Positions 10,901 through 17,040 of a stretch of DNA of 22,828 nucleotides are shown one piece after another (within the stretch, counting starts at the first letter, position 1; every line of letters begins with the position of its first letter). The stretch is from a bacterium (lineage in GTDB: Bacteria; ARS69), in assembly GCA_025774805.1 (NCBI GenBank), contig JALGZR010000116.1, positions 1 through 22,828 of the forward strand. The letters run 5' to 3'. The position numbers and the translations under genes were made by a program. The notes under the pieces were generated by a model that searched no databases, had not been told where the DNA came from, and was given only the letters and a program-made list of their open reading frames with translations.

Positions 10901-11239
10901 AAGCGCCCGCGCGGTCGGGGTTCCCTTCAACTGCGGAGCGAGCTCCTCCAGCACCCGGGGGTTCAGTGCGTTGAGTCGCGCCGCGGACCGGAAGTGTCCG
11001 ATCTCGTGCCAGGCGATACCGGTGTGGAAGCTGATGTACATGAACAGCGCCGAGACGATGGTCTCGGGGCTCACGAAGATGAACGCGAGGACCTCGGCCT
11101 TGTGGACGGCGAGCGAGGGAAGGGCCAGGACCGAGGAGACGAAGGCGACGTGGAAGGAGACGAGGATGTGGTTCGCGATGACCCACCCCTCGTGGAGGTG
11201 GGACCGCCGGGGCGCCGGGCAGGACGGTGCCCGGCTCAT
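4961..11239 (-). CDS. Megaprotein: M50-type membrane zincin + circularly permuted enolase + PPDK-like ATP-grasp/His domains (2,092 aa)
   Basis: The start is ATG at 11239. The frame stays open to 11611, but those 124 codons are low-complexity and match nothing I recognise. Residues 20-215 hold several membrane segments with HEIGH (78-82), AAAGPxxSRNLALA (148-161) and LLD (D198), the three sites of M50 site-2-protease-like proteases. Residues 262-556 are an enolase barrel with its active-site set present: GGRH (H272), QEAM (E286), LEGG (E329), D372, SIEDG (E430), GDD (D457), IKANQIGS (K482), SHRSK (H510, R511), LKAGG (K533). Residues 577-790 are the enolase capping domain (GTSAGTGEA with S616, GGKG, KQNLGMNAMLAVSLA), which is normally N-terminal. 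A Pro/Ala/Glu linker (about 855-945) and a helical region of unknown fold (945-1600) follow. PPDK-like ATP-grasp then runs from 1608 (YGGKG, K1611; LAVRGGS; EMEF; LQSR) to a phosphohistidine domain (KGGSTSH, H2035). The PEP/pyruvate barrel is absent. Membrane-tethered interconversion of 2-phosphoglycerate and PEP, linked to ATP-dependent phosphotransfer, is inference. Confidence 0.85.
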   Translation of the reverse strand: MSRAPSCPAPRRSHLHEGWVIANHILVSFHVAFVSSVLALPSLAVHKAEVLAFIFVSPETIVSALFMYISFHTGIAWHEIGHFRSAARLNALNPRVLEELAPQLKGTPTARALLYLGLFLRAPYGKARGIKRESLNYYPDAPYNLAVAAAGPHASRNLALAALPPAVILLAIGLLLDAIAAVYLGRLLLGIGVVGLLDFLIADPGKYREFRQRERRAAEQAATVGDVGSWFDRASAVKQRMLAERIQEITHPRLGPVTAPWQFRNCGMGGRHTEKEYPESNVSMQEAMFLILSARDYQEGQEMTVRLQNRLKEIIEKSEGGRVMGIGLEGGLAPFIEKGDYPLPEVRLWAMMRQAIEECGYRPGQDVAIALDPAMSELEKAYREEFNMPDSVGMYLFWRDKAKAVMDRDGVLEIYRKAITEFEIPIASIEDGFSEDDREGWKMLLDALGDRVLVIGDDLVTTNDRTIEEDAARGLINTALIKANQIGSLYETLIAMLVALGKNLEIVVSHRSKSPNDDMEAHIALAVNALGLKAGGGANTERLVKYQSVAELMGKGGSAEESHALTSGRKAVFHSLTAYEEPTNAGIPTVGATAEISLSESGVTLRFRGATPLGTSAGTGEAIHLVDALVERAEHREPIERHPDLFVEAEKGVVRFRKEVRDADVHASGDDALEALFTRARRYGGKGCLNAVGNVLEIIAPAFVGRSAAAMTLRDVDRVLLQLEERVARRRGKLREDATLEERIQVMQRKQNLGMNAMLAVSLALARGIAHLKGQDLYEALRDEMIAMVARLCDKEQVDIRGSALSDYVTALREANRKLEARGTPLYEALREVSGIYGTEEGMEIPAETVRGDAELGMVEAAPREERPEPAPPPTEEPAATPAAVEARATETPPPVETPGVAAAAPGGSAELSEEDPAAAEPAPERVPEPAIAGAPDREPAVLTPQEREGLEDLDRALHRACVLEPTEANRAEALRRYALIKRPLASRYRAFGLVNNRIFRNGDALAVPYILGDDVLVHGVRDGSIEWLARRSVREGTILTDDLLTTIGGVRGEAIDLEPLMLGFHEEDARPVAVARIRDIAAGLKQISESANRTHSIFALRCLVARIVGLSFKAFLGAKNMQPEVRNLNVELDRFINSPLARRVPLLVRVLMRSIAGLATKPTVIDRLWNDTIDLAEVHVRGSSIVNELRRRTHHALGRGTLRLARAYLKYLETGDTAGLAEEGHPDPAAADEQARSRTTPRDLVGRIVGDLETFFEAGDINDRLSDWEREYALTLERCEFGNSLGEETEIIAKALRDRNRFVYNHHLRIVKAKADAFTDGPPEIEACSRAISELLDLDPGDPSLDVDEAEATLRGGVDRLAESARSAFQDELFARLANVREISRSGELVQSVDAIRELRHRVRAGLDPAGFPEQRRHLYHLDCLLEEMGYLMLRQLASSYEEKGVQLSQCLEIIRTCVRNLEPDGVPCQELRDLTDMLVDGSRTFAEVLNLLDGVQRCFHKMLQRVLSPFDAIRTRLGMESQELQFVTANLQRGLFDLNCMVHFAELATRFVREGVEDFDRRVNGQERPSGPGADAVYDILHISHRDEIRRRIESGKPEDCLRAQYGGKGSSLLQISHLNLPTRDGFILPTALPRAGVHRTDRAGLEKAVEKHLRILEEDVARRDGIPARFGDESRPLLLAVRGGSVISLPGILSTVVFTGMNDRIAQTLAAEDPWHAYDSYRRFLASFAGAVWGVDVEEYDLVEETKRRYGVLAKDDLPWEGMKEIAEATKAILRKRGHGQAMDALLEDPRRQLLAAIHAVFDSWEREAARRYREFKGICHDWHTTAIVQVMAFGNRKKIEVRPGMDETEASLTGVIPHTRLTDWGVRELEGEFKFSAAGDDLVSGVVGPGSFHAISELERLMPMLHRRIRHVVARLRRFHGTDQEMEFTVERGVLSILQSRTSEKSVDVETVAFMNPGPAVAQGIGVRGFAFRGVVAFDESDRIELADSGVTERDDVDGILMVMENPTPEDIPMILSADGLLTAKGGSTSHVAVAIHSSSGEVLHQIVKGDLVSLHGTSGQVYLGPRTVTRPDVVTAGSKTRSSPVSV

Positions 11240-11390
11240 GGGTTGCGATCCGAAGCCGCGTGGCTCATTCGTCCCATCCGCGGTTTGTCGCCCGGCCCGG
11301 CGGACCGGGTGCCGCCCGGGGGCGGGCGCTCCTCCCGGAGGAGCGCGGAATCCGCTCCGGACACCGCCGGGCGAAACCCTCCAAAGAGGT

Positions 11391-11418
11391 AACATATAGC
11401 GGAAGTAGCCAGCGGCAA
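11391..11418 (-). promoter_or_regulatory. Possible sigma-70 promoter for the megaprotein gene
   Basis: On the minus strand TTGCCG (11418-11413), a 16-base spacer and TATGTT (11396-11391) resemble a sigma-70 promoter. This is a local AT-rich patch, with an untranslated leader of roughly 145 bases to ATG 11239. The matches to consensus are modest. Confidence 0.3.
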
Positions 11419-11756
11419 CGGTCCGATCCCGCAGGCCGTCGGGCCCCCGAGACCTCCTCGGGAGACACGGCCCGTCTCCTCCGTCCCACCCCGACCAACG
11501 GTCGGAAAAAGGACGGACTTTACGACGGACTTCGGCAAGAGCTGCCGATTCTCGTCTCTCTTGGTGGGTCGCCGCCGAAACTGGCGATTCCGCGGTCTCG
11601 CAGGCCTGCACTTCTCACCAGCCTGATTCCCCCGACTTCCTTTGGTCTTGATTCGGACGCCCGGATCTCCTGACACACCGCTCGAACGTCGGGGACCCTC
11701 CGTGCGGCCCGAGTTTCCTGTGATAGAGTCCCCCCTCGGGTCCGAACACCCTTCCG

Positions 11757-11762
11757 AAGGAG
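11757..11762 (+). promoter_or_regulatory. Shine-Dalgarno AAGGAG that fixes the GTG start
   Basis: AAGGAG lies nine bases before GTG 11772. It decides for this non-ATG start of the glycosyltransferase gene. Confidence 0.75.
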
Positions 11763-11771
11763 TCGTGGAGA

Positions 11772-13490
11772 GTGGGGAACGCGTCGCGGACCGCGGGGCT
11801 GCGATGGCTCGTTCCGGTGGGAATCGCGGGAGGATTCGTCGCCCACGCCCTTCACCTGAGCTTCCTCTGCGACGACGCCTTCATCTCCTTCCGGTACGCG
11901 TGGAACTGGGTGGAGCACGGGGAGATCGTGTTCAACCTCGGGGAGCGCGTCGAGGGTTACACGAACTTCCTCTGGGTCGCGCTGATGGCCGGCGGGCTCG
12001 CGGCCGGGATCGATCCGACGGTTTGGAGTCGCCTCCTCGGGATCGCGTTCGGAGTCCTGGGGATTCTCGTCCTCGTCCGGTTCATTGTGCGGCGCGAGGG
12101 CGGAGGGTTCGCCGCGGCCAACGTGGCCGCTCTGCTGCTCGTGCTGTCCCCCGCCTACGCCGCCTGGGCGACCGGCGGCCTCGAGACGCAGCTCTTCACG
12201 CTGCTCGTCACCCTCGGATGGACGAGATACCTGGAGGAGACGTCCGGTGAGACCCCGCGGCGCGCTCTGAGCGGGATCCTGTTCGGCCTGGCCACGCTCA
12301 CCCGCCCCGAGGGCTTGATCTTCATGGCGGCGACCCTGTTGCACCGGACCGCGGTGGCCTGGTTCGACGAGCGTCGGGTTCGGCCGACGCGGTGGGAGTG
12401 GGGATGGTTCGGCGGCTTCCTGCTTCCCGTGATCCCGCACGAGATCTGGCGATGGACTTACTACGGGTGGCCGCTGCCGAACACCTACTACGTGAAGGTC
12501 GGAGCCGAAGGGCTGTGGCGAAGCGGAGCGCACTACCTCCGGGTCTGGGCGACCGACCATTCCGTCTGGCTCCTTCCGATCGCCTTCGCCTTCATTCCCG
12601 GATGGATCCGGGGCGGTCCGCGGCGGGGCCGGAGCCTGCTCGTGCTCTACGCGGTCCTGCTGATCGCACACGTGGTGCGCGTCGGCGGTGACTTCATGGA
12701 GTTGCACCGCTATTTCGTCCCGATTCTGCCCGGTCTCGCCCTGCTGTCGGCGCTGGGGCTCAGGGGAATCGCCGTGCGCCTTTCGCGATCGGACCCGCGG
12801 GCGTGGGGAACGGCCGTCCTGTTCCTGGCGTATCTCTCGGCCCTCGGGATTCGCGCCGTTCAGGTCGAACGGCGCGTGGACGTACCGTACTCCAAGAGGG
12901 GCATCGACTCCATCCGCCAGCTCGACATCATCGCCCACGTATGGTCCCAGGTGGGACGGTGGTTGGCCGAGAACAAGCCGCCGGACACGTCCATCGCCGT
13001 GAACGCGGCCGGTGCCATTCCGTACTACTCACGACTGACCACGCTCGACGTACTCGGGCTCAACGATGCGTACATCGCGCACGAGGTGATCCCCGACGGA
13101 GACCGCGCCGGGCACATCCGGTCGGCACCCGACGAGTACATTGTGGAGCGCGACATCGACCTTCTTATCTTCCATCCCCAGCTCGACATGAACCGGCCCC
13201 CTCCCGCCGGGGATCCGTACTGGAGTCGGCGGGGGTACGTCTGGAAGACGGTCCAGATTCCCGGCGACCGCCCGTTCTGGTTCGGATACTGGGAGAAGGC
13301 GCGGCGGAACCCGCGCCGAGGCGCGAGAGAGCGATCGGCGCGATCCGGTGCCGTTCGCTCGCGAGGCCGGCGCTTCGTCGTCTACGGCCCGGCGGTGTCC
13401 GCTCGGGACTCGGGGTGCGGAAGAGGGCCGACCTCGAACCAGCCCTCGGGCGACCAGACGAAACCGACATCCGAGGTCGTGATCAGGTGA
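11772..13490 (+). CDS. GT-C type membrane glycosyltransferase, AftB-like
   Basis: The 572-residue protein starts at GTG with a strong AAGGAG. It opens with a membrane helix, then SFLCDDAFISFRYAWNW (Asp34-Asp35) and GERVEGYTNFLW (57-68) in the first extracytoplasmic loop. Multiple hydrophobic helices follow to about residue 370, and a soluble C-terminal part starts near NAAGAIPYYSR. The paired acidic residues in the first loop and the GERVEGYTNFLW signature are those of polyprenyl-phosphate-sugar dependent GT-C enzymes related to the arabinofuranosyltransferase AftB. It would transfer a sugar from a lipid-phosphate donor on the outer face of the inner membrane. Donor and acceptor are unknown. 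The last 36 or so codons overlap the antisense gene at 13382-13768, and this tail (about 515-572) is Arg/Gly/Ser-rich, so the ancestral protein may have ended earlier. Confidence 0.8.
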   Translation: MGNASRTAGLRWLVPVGIAGGFVAHALHLSFLCDDAFISFRYAWNWVEHGEIVFNLGERVEGYTNFLWVALMAGGLAAGIDPTVWSRLLGIAFGVLGILVLVRFIVRREGGGFAAANVAALLLVLSPAYAAWATGGLETQLFTLLVTLGWTRYLEETSGETPRRALSGILFGLATLTRPEGLIFMAATLLHRTAVAWFDERRVRPTRWEWGWFGGFLLPVIPHEIWRWTYYGWPLPNTYYVKVGAEGLWRSGAHYLRVWATDHSVWLLPIAFAFIPGWIRGGPRRGRSLLVLYAVLLIAHVVRVGGDFMELHRYFVPILPGLALLSALGLRGIAVRLSRSDPRAWGTAVLFLAYLSALGIRAVQVERRVDVPYSKRGIDSIRQLDIIAHVWSQVGRWLAENKPPDTSIAVNAAGAIPYYSRLTTLDVLGLNDAYIAHEVIPDGDRAGHIRSAPDEYIVERDIDLLIFHPQLDMNRPPPAGDPYWSRRGYVWKTVQIPGDRPFWFGYWEKARRNPRRGARERSARSGAVRSRGRRFVVYGPAVSARDSGCGRGPTSNQPSGDQTKPTSEVVIR

Positions 13491-13768
13491 ATCTCGGAGT
13501 CGTCCCCCAGAAGGAACTTGACCTCGTGAATCAACCCCTCGGGCAGATCCTGGCTCGGCATTCGCAGCCATCCGTTCGATCGCAGTCTCCAGGCCTCTCC
13601 CGACCGGGAGAACCAGAGGGATCCGCTGTTCCGGGTGAAGACGTCGCCCCCGACGATCTGTCCCGAGACCCGGGGAGTCCAGTCCGCCGCCGCCCTCTCC
13701 GCCCCGAGCTGGTATGCCGCCGCGAAGCAGAGGAGAGCGAGGGAGACGTAGAAGATGCTCTTCGCCAT
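13382..13768 (-). CDS. Small exported or membrane-anchored protein of unknown function
   Basis: ATG 13768 is preceded by GGGAAGG at good spacing. A longer frame back to 13819 adds 17 residues without a better site. The 128-residue product begins MAKSIFYVSLALLCFAAAYQLG, a signal peptide or signal anchor. It continues with a Trp-rich, beta-strand-like soluble part containing GSLWFSRSGEAWRL, NGWLRMP and GFVWSPEGWFEVGP, where W/F-x-x-x-G turns recur. I do not recognise a family. It faces the glycosyltransferase gene and overlaps its last 109 bases. Confidence 0.7.
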   Translation of the reverse strand: MAKSIFYVSLALLCFAAAYQLGAERAAADWTPRVSGQIVGGDVFTRNSGSLWFSRSGEAWRLRSNGWLRMPSQDLPEGLIHEVKFLLGDDSEIHLITTSDVGFVWSPEGWFEVGPLPHPESRADTAGP

Positions 13769-14342
13769 CGGTGACCTTCCCTTCAGTACTGGTTTTACGT
13801 TCGCAGAGTTCGGCCGCATCCAAGGGCCCGGCCATTTCCGGCGCTCTTGCTTCGGGGGTCAGCCCAACCACAGAGATTGTACCTATGTCTCACTATGGCC
13901 AGCCACGATAACCCTGCTCTTTCCTTGAGACAGCTCGATGGTGGCAGGACTGCTCTCGTTTCTTTCGGCCCTGTCGGTCCGTCTGGTTCTCGAGTCTGGG
14001 TCGTATCCTTCCCCAATGGCTTCGAAACTGCGATTTTCGCAGGTTACCCCATCCCCCGAATCTGGAGTCCCCCGCCACCCTCTCCCCAAACTTCTGTCCC
14101 ATAATCAGTTACGCTCTCCATTCCCTCTCCTTCTCAGGCCCTGAGGCCACGGAGAGACTTGCATTCTGTCCCATAAGAGCTGATGCTTCGCTCGCACCCA
14201 CGCCATACACCGCCGGAACACACCCCGCATTCTGGGACAGCACTACCGGTCACCCAGCTCGCGAGCGTGTCCTTCACCCAGGGGGACCTCCCTGTAACTC
14301 AAACACTGTCTCTTCGCTCAACATATGATTAGAGGTGCGATC
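13769..14342. other. AT-richer non-coding stretch at the left edge of the island
   Basis: Base composition shifts from the GC-rich background to a mixed one at about 13850-13880. Short frames here do not look like genes. The stretch holds two direct copies of TTCTGTCCCATAA (14092-14104 and 14164-14176) and an inverted TGGGACAG (14235-14242). It resembles decayed mobile-element DNA, but I cannot assign a family. Confidence 0.5.
14092..14242. repeat. Direct and inverted copies of TTCTGTCCCATAA / TGGGACAG
   Basis: TTCTGTCCCATAA occurs at 14092-14104 and again at 14164-14176, 72 bases apart. TGGGACAG at 14235-14242 is the inverse of the CTGTCCCA core inside both. Such sets are typical of transposase-binding ends or of a regulator's operators. 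Here they sit 100-250 bases upstream of the TIR-radical SAM gene. Confidence 0.5.
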
Positions 14343-16661
14343 GTGAACGACAGAGACCGAGTTGACCGGGTCTTCATAGGTTGTGCGCAAAAGAACGTTG
14401 TCTCTCTCAAACTTAAGAACTTCCTCGCCGACCGCCTCAATAAGAAAGTTGCCATGGTCCAGGAGTTCGACCCGGGCACCACCGTCTTTGACACATTGGA
14501 TGAACACGGGCAGCATTGTGATTTTGCCATCATCGTGCTGACTGCAGATGACTTGACTTCTGACGGAGAGCTCCATCCTCGGCAAAATGTGATACATGAA
14601 CTGGGTTTCTTCCATGGAAGAATTGGCCGGGATCGAATCCTCCTTCTGAAGCAGGACATTGCCAAGCTCCCCTCAAACGTCGGAGGTCTTCACTTCCTGG
14701 AATTCCAGGGCACGGACATCAAGCCAATCCTCGACGACATCCGAACCAAGATCGAGAATGCACCTGCCTCCGAACTCACTTACGAGCGCCTTGCCGCAAA
14801 TGTCTATCTCTCGCGCGATGCCCCGGGTGCGCATGTCTACAGTATGCTTGAGACGTTTCGTTCTCCTGAGGCATTCCTGGAAGGGCTTCGAAACACCCAG
14901 GCGGAGCGAATTCTTCTTCTGGGATCTGCGCCTGCTGAAACGCAGGCATTCCTCGGGGCTTTGCTTCGATTGAAGATCGCTAATGAGCCGGAAACAAGAG
15001 AAAGGATCCATGTTCGCAACGTTGATCATGCAGAGATTCCGGTCAAGTTTGTCATGTCAGCCGTTGATCACGTGCCCCGGCATATCGTTCTAGCAGGACC
15101 TGTCGGTGCCAAGACTCACCGCGGGCGGGATCTGGCCGATCTCAATCCCGATGTGTACGCTGTCTTTAAATCCTCGTTCCAAGCTCTCTGGTCCCGCGCA
15201 ACCTCAATGCAGGAACATGTCACTGTCGAGATCTTACGCCGTTATAATGAGATCCCTCCGCGCACGCATTCCCTGAAGGACTTCGTGCGGCGGGTCCTCG
15301 TGCCCCAAGAAACTTCTAATGCGTTCTGCTCTGAGTATGGGGAATCCGCATTCACACAAGTTTGTGAGTATGTTGGTAGTCTCATTCAAGAGCAAGCACC
15401 GGATCACGGTGCTCGGATTCGCCTGTCTTCAGGTTCCCCCACGTCGATGCAGTTCTCCGTTCCTCCCCTCCGAAGTTCCTTGGCACGCCTGTTCAGCGAG
15501 CCTCCCGTTGGGAATCGTCGGCATGTCCCGTTCAGTGTCATCTTCGATCTCACGTACTTCTGCAATCTGGCATGCAAGGGATGCGGGGTGGCCGTCAAGC
15601 CCCGCGCGTCCGAACTCACCAATGTTAAATGGGAGATCTCCCTTGAGGAGGCCGCAGCGATAATTCGAGGTGTCGAGTGCTTCGGCAGGGGGAGAAATCT
15701 TAAGGGAAATCTCCGATTCTGTATTGGCGGCGGAGAGCCAACTCTCCATCCAAACTTTGACGACGTTATTGAATTGGCGGCCCAGGCTTTCGGCCCTCAA
15801 AGTGTTTCATTCGACACTAACGGTACGAATTTGCCCTATGAGAGGCTGCGACGCATAGCTAGAAAAGTGAGCAATATCGGCGTTGGGGTGGACGGAGACG
15901 AAGATTATCACAATCAGTGGCGAAATCCCGGGAACGGCGGATATCCCAAATCCGTGTTCCGCGCGGTCGAGGAACTGCTTGAGAATGCAGCCCGAGACGA
16001 CTGGATTCTCCAGAAGATCGAGATTGTCTTTACTCCGACCGCAGAGAACTGGAAGAAGTTCAAAGAGGTTGCGAGGCTTGCTAAGCAGTACGGCATACGA
16101 CGAATAAGCTGTCATCGATTCATGCTGACTGGGCGGGCGTTCAAGGGGAAAGAGGAGACAGATGGGGAGGCCGAGGTCAGTGAGCCAAGCCCCGAAGAAT
16201 ACCTACAACTCTTTGAGGACATCGCACGTGTACGCGAAGAGATGGGACTTGAGGCGCATTTCCACCACTCGTTCGAGCAGCTCCTAGAGCGGCAACTTGC
16301 CTCAATCGACTCGACCGTTCACACTTTGGCTCCGTGTTGCTCCCGAAGGGCGGCATTGTGCATCAGCCCTGACAAGAGGCTTCACTTCTGCCCGTGGTTT
16401 GTTGCCCCTCCCTTCGACAAACTTGGACTTTCCCTGAGTGACTTCGAGGCAAGGAACCTCGATGGCGAGATTTACTATGACATCTGCAAGGCTGTTGGAA
16501 TACTTCGCAAATATTCGATGGGGTGGAATGTCTGCCCGATTGCCGGTGCCTCGATGCGCCTGCCAAAGCGGGAAGGCAAAAGGTGGGAACGCCGGGAGCT
16601 ACTGGACGCCTTGCGCCGTCCGGATAGATGTGAGGACGCGATATTGACGGCACTCGGGTAG
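14343..16661 (+). CDS. TIR-like (CAP12/PF10137-type) NADase domain fused to radical SAM enzyme
   Basis: I choose GTG 14343, which has AGAGG seven bases upstream. ATG 14325 adds six residues with no ribosome site. Residues 8-125 match the CAP12/TIR-like nucleotide-binding fold: RVFIGCA at the first strand, CDFAIIVLTADD, then QNVIHELGFFHGRIGRDR with the probable catalytic Glu86 and LLLK. In this family the domain usually cleaves NAD+ or binds nucleotides in anti-phage effectors. Residues 126-390 are unrecognised. Residues 395-620 are radical SAM: CNLACKGC (C407, C411, C414) for the 4Fe-4S cluster, GGGEP (462-466) for SAM binding, and SFDTNG. C-terminal C665/C666, C673, C683 and C731 suggest a SPASM/twitch-type auxiliary cluster. 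Composition is more AT-rich than the neighbours and the gene lies among mobile-DNA remnants, which argues for transfer. A defence role is inference; the chemistry and trigger are unknown. Confidence 0.85.
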   Translation: MNDRDRVDRVFIGCAQKNVVSLKLKNFLADRLNKKVAMVQEFDPGTTVFDTLDEHGQHCDFAIIVLTADDLTSDGELHPRQNVIHELGFFHGRIGRDRILLLKQDIAKLPSNVGGLHFLEFQGTDIKPILDDIRTKIENAPASELTYERLAANVYLSRDAPGAHVYSMLETFRSPEAFLEGLRNTQAERILLLGSAPAETQAFLGALLRLKIANEPETRERIHVRNVDHAEIPVKFVMSAVDHVPRHIVLAGPVGAKTHRGRDLADLNPDVYAVFKSSFQALWSRATSMQEHVTVEILRRYNEIPPRTHSLKDFVRRVLVPQETSNAFCSEYGESAFTQVCEYVGSLIQEQAPDHGARIRLSSGSPTSMQFSVPPLRSSLARLFSEPPVGNRRHVPFSVIFDLTYFCNLACKGCGVAVKPRASELTNVKWEISLEEAAAIIRGVECFGRGRNLKGNLRFCIGGGEPTLHPNFDDVIELAAQAFGPQSVSFDTNGTNLPYERLRRIARKVSNIGVGVDGDEDYHNQWRNPGNGGYPKSVFRAVEELLENAARDDWILQKIEIVFTPTAENWKKFKEVARLAKQYGIRRISCHRFMLTGRAFKGKEETDGEAEVSEPSPEEYLQLFEDIARVREEMGLEAHFHHSFEQLLERQLASIDSTVHTLAPCCSRRAALCISPDKRLHFCPWFVAPPFDKLGLSLSDFEARNLDGEIYYDICKAVGILRKYSMGWNVCPIAGASMRLPKREGKRWERRELLDALRRPDRCEDAILTALG

Positions 16662-16721
16662 GGGGCCGACTTTCAGGGGATCCCTCATAGGTGGAACGGA
16701 GGGGGGACCGGCTTTGGCGGA
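16661..16721 (+). repeat. Two degenerate boxes GGGGG(A)CCGRCTTT..GG.GA, possible IS21-like end
   Basis: GGGGGCCGACTTTCAGGGGA (16661-16680) and GGGGGACCGGCTTTGGCGGA (16702-16721) are imperfect copies 41 bases apart. They directly abut the stop codon of the radical SAM gene. Repeated boxes of this look occur at the ends of IS21-family elements, but no transposase is present and the assignment is tentative. Confidence 0.35.
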
Positions 16722-16847
16722 GTGTGAAGGGCTCTCCGGATCTTCGACGTGAGGCTGACCTTCCTTTGTGGAGGAGGCCAGTAAGGACGGAGGCTGGGTC
16801 GGTAACAGCTTCGCCGCCTGAGACAGACACGTGTGCGCTTAAGCTAA

Positions 16848-17040
16848 CCTCGATCCGTCAGAAAATCTCGAGGGAAAACGCACGAGAGCGCGCCAGCCGC
16901 GGCCGTGCTCGCCCTCGCCAATACTCACTTATCGTGAGATAAGCTCCGCTTGGCTCGGGCTGCGCGCGACCCCGGCTGGCGCGCTCTCGTGCGTTTTCCC
17001 TCGAGATTTTTTTCCCTCGAGATTTTCTGACGGATCGAGG
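16848..17040. mobile_element. MITE-like element with about 52-bp terminal inverted repeats and CTAA target duplication
   Basis: The left arm 16848-16899 begins CCTCGATCCGTCAG and is repeated in inverse orientation at 16973-17040, ending CTGACGGATCGAGG. The match is exact apart from one 16-base tandem duplication in the right arm (unit AAAATCTCGAGGGAAA in inverse sense). CTAA flanks both ends (16844-16847 and 17041-17044), a likely target-site duplication that fits the YTAR target of some IS5-family transposases. The 73-base centre has no gene and holds a small hairpin, CTTATC-GTGA-GATAAG (16928-16943). The element sits between the ends of convergent genes, 21 bases from the sulfatase stop codon, where the transcribed hairpin could act as a terminator for both. 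Confidence 0.75.

Larger units (their letters stand above)
11240..11771. other. Divergent intergenic region
   Basis: This stretch separates the megaprotein (-) from the glycosyltransferase (+). Minus-strand frames are open through much of it, but they are Arg/Gly/Pro-rich and overlap each other, as expected for GC-rich non-coding DNA. I see the possible minus-strand promoter at 11391-11418, a short repeat GGACGGACTT/CGACGGACTT near 11507-11533, and the ribosome site AAGGAG at 11757-11762. No RNA gene was recognised. Confidence 0.55.

Noticed and set aside
9518-11392. 624-codon plus-strand open frame opposite the enolase and M50 parts
   Set aside because: The minus strand carries conserved enolase and zincin motifs. 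This frame is a charged, repetitive shadow.
11240-11611. N-terminal extension of the megaprotein to 11611
   Set aside because: The 124 extra codons are low-complexity and unlike a signal or domain. The possible promoter at 11391-11418 would lie inside them.
11500-11680. tRNA or other small RNA gene in the divergent spacer
   Set aside because: No T-loop consensus or cloverleaf could be built on either strand.
13870-13900. Insertion-sequence end (TGTACCTATGTCTCAC...)
   Set aside because: It recalls repeated motifs near some insertion-sequence ends, but there is no second end, transposase or exact match that I can support.
16848-17040. Integron attC site
   Set aside because: The inverted repeat lacks the paired RYYYAAC/GTTRRRY boxes at its ends, and no integrase or cassette array is present.
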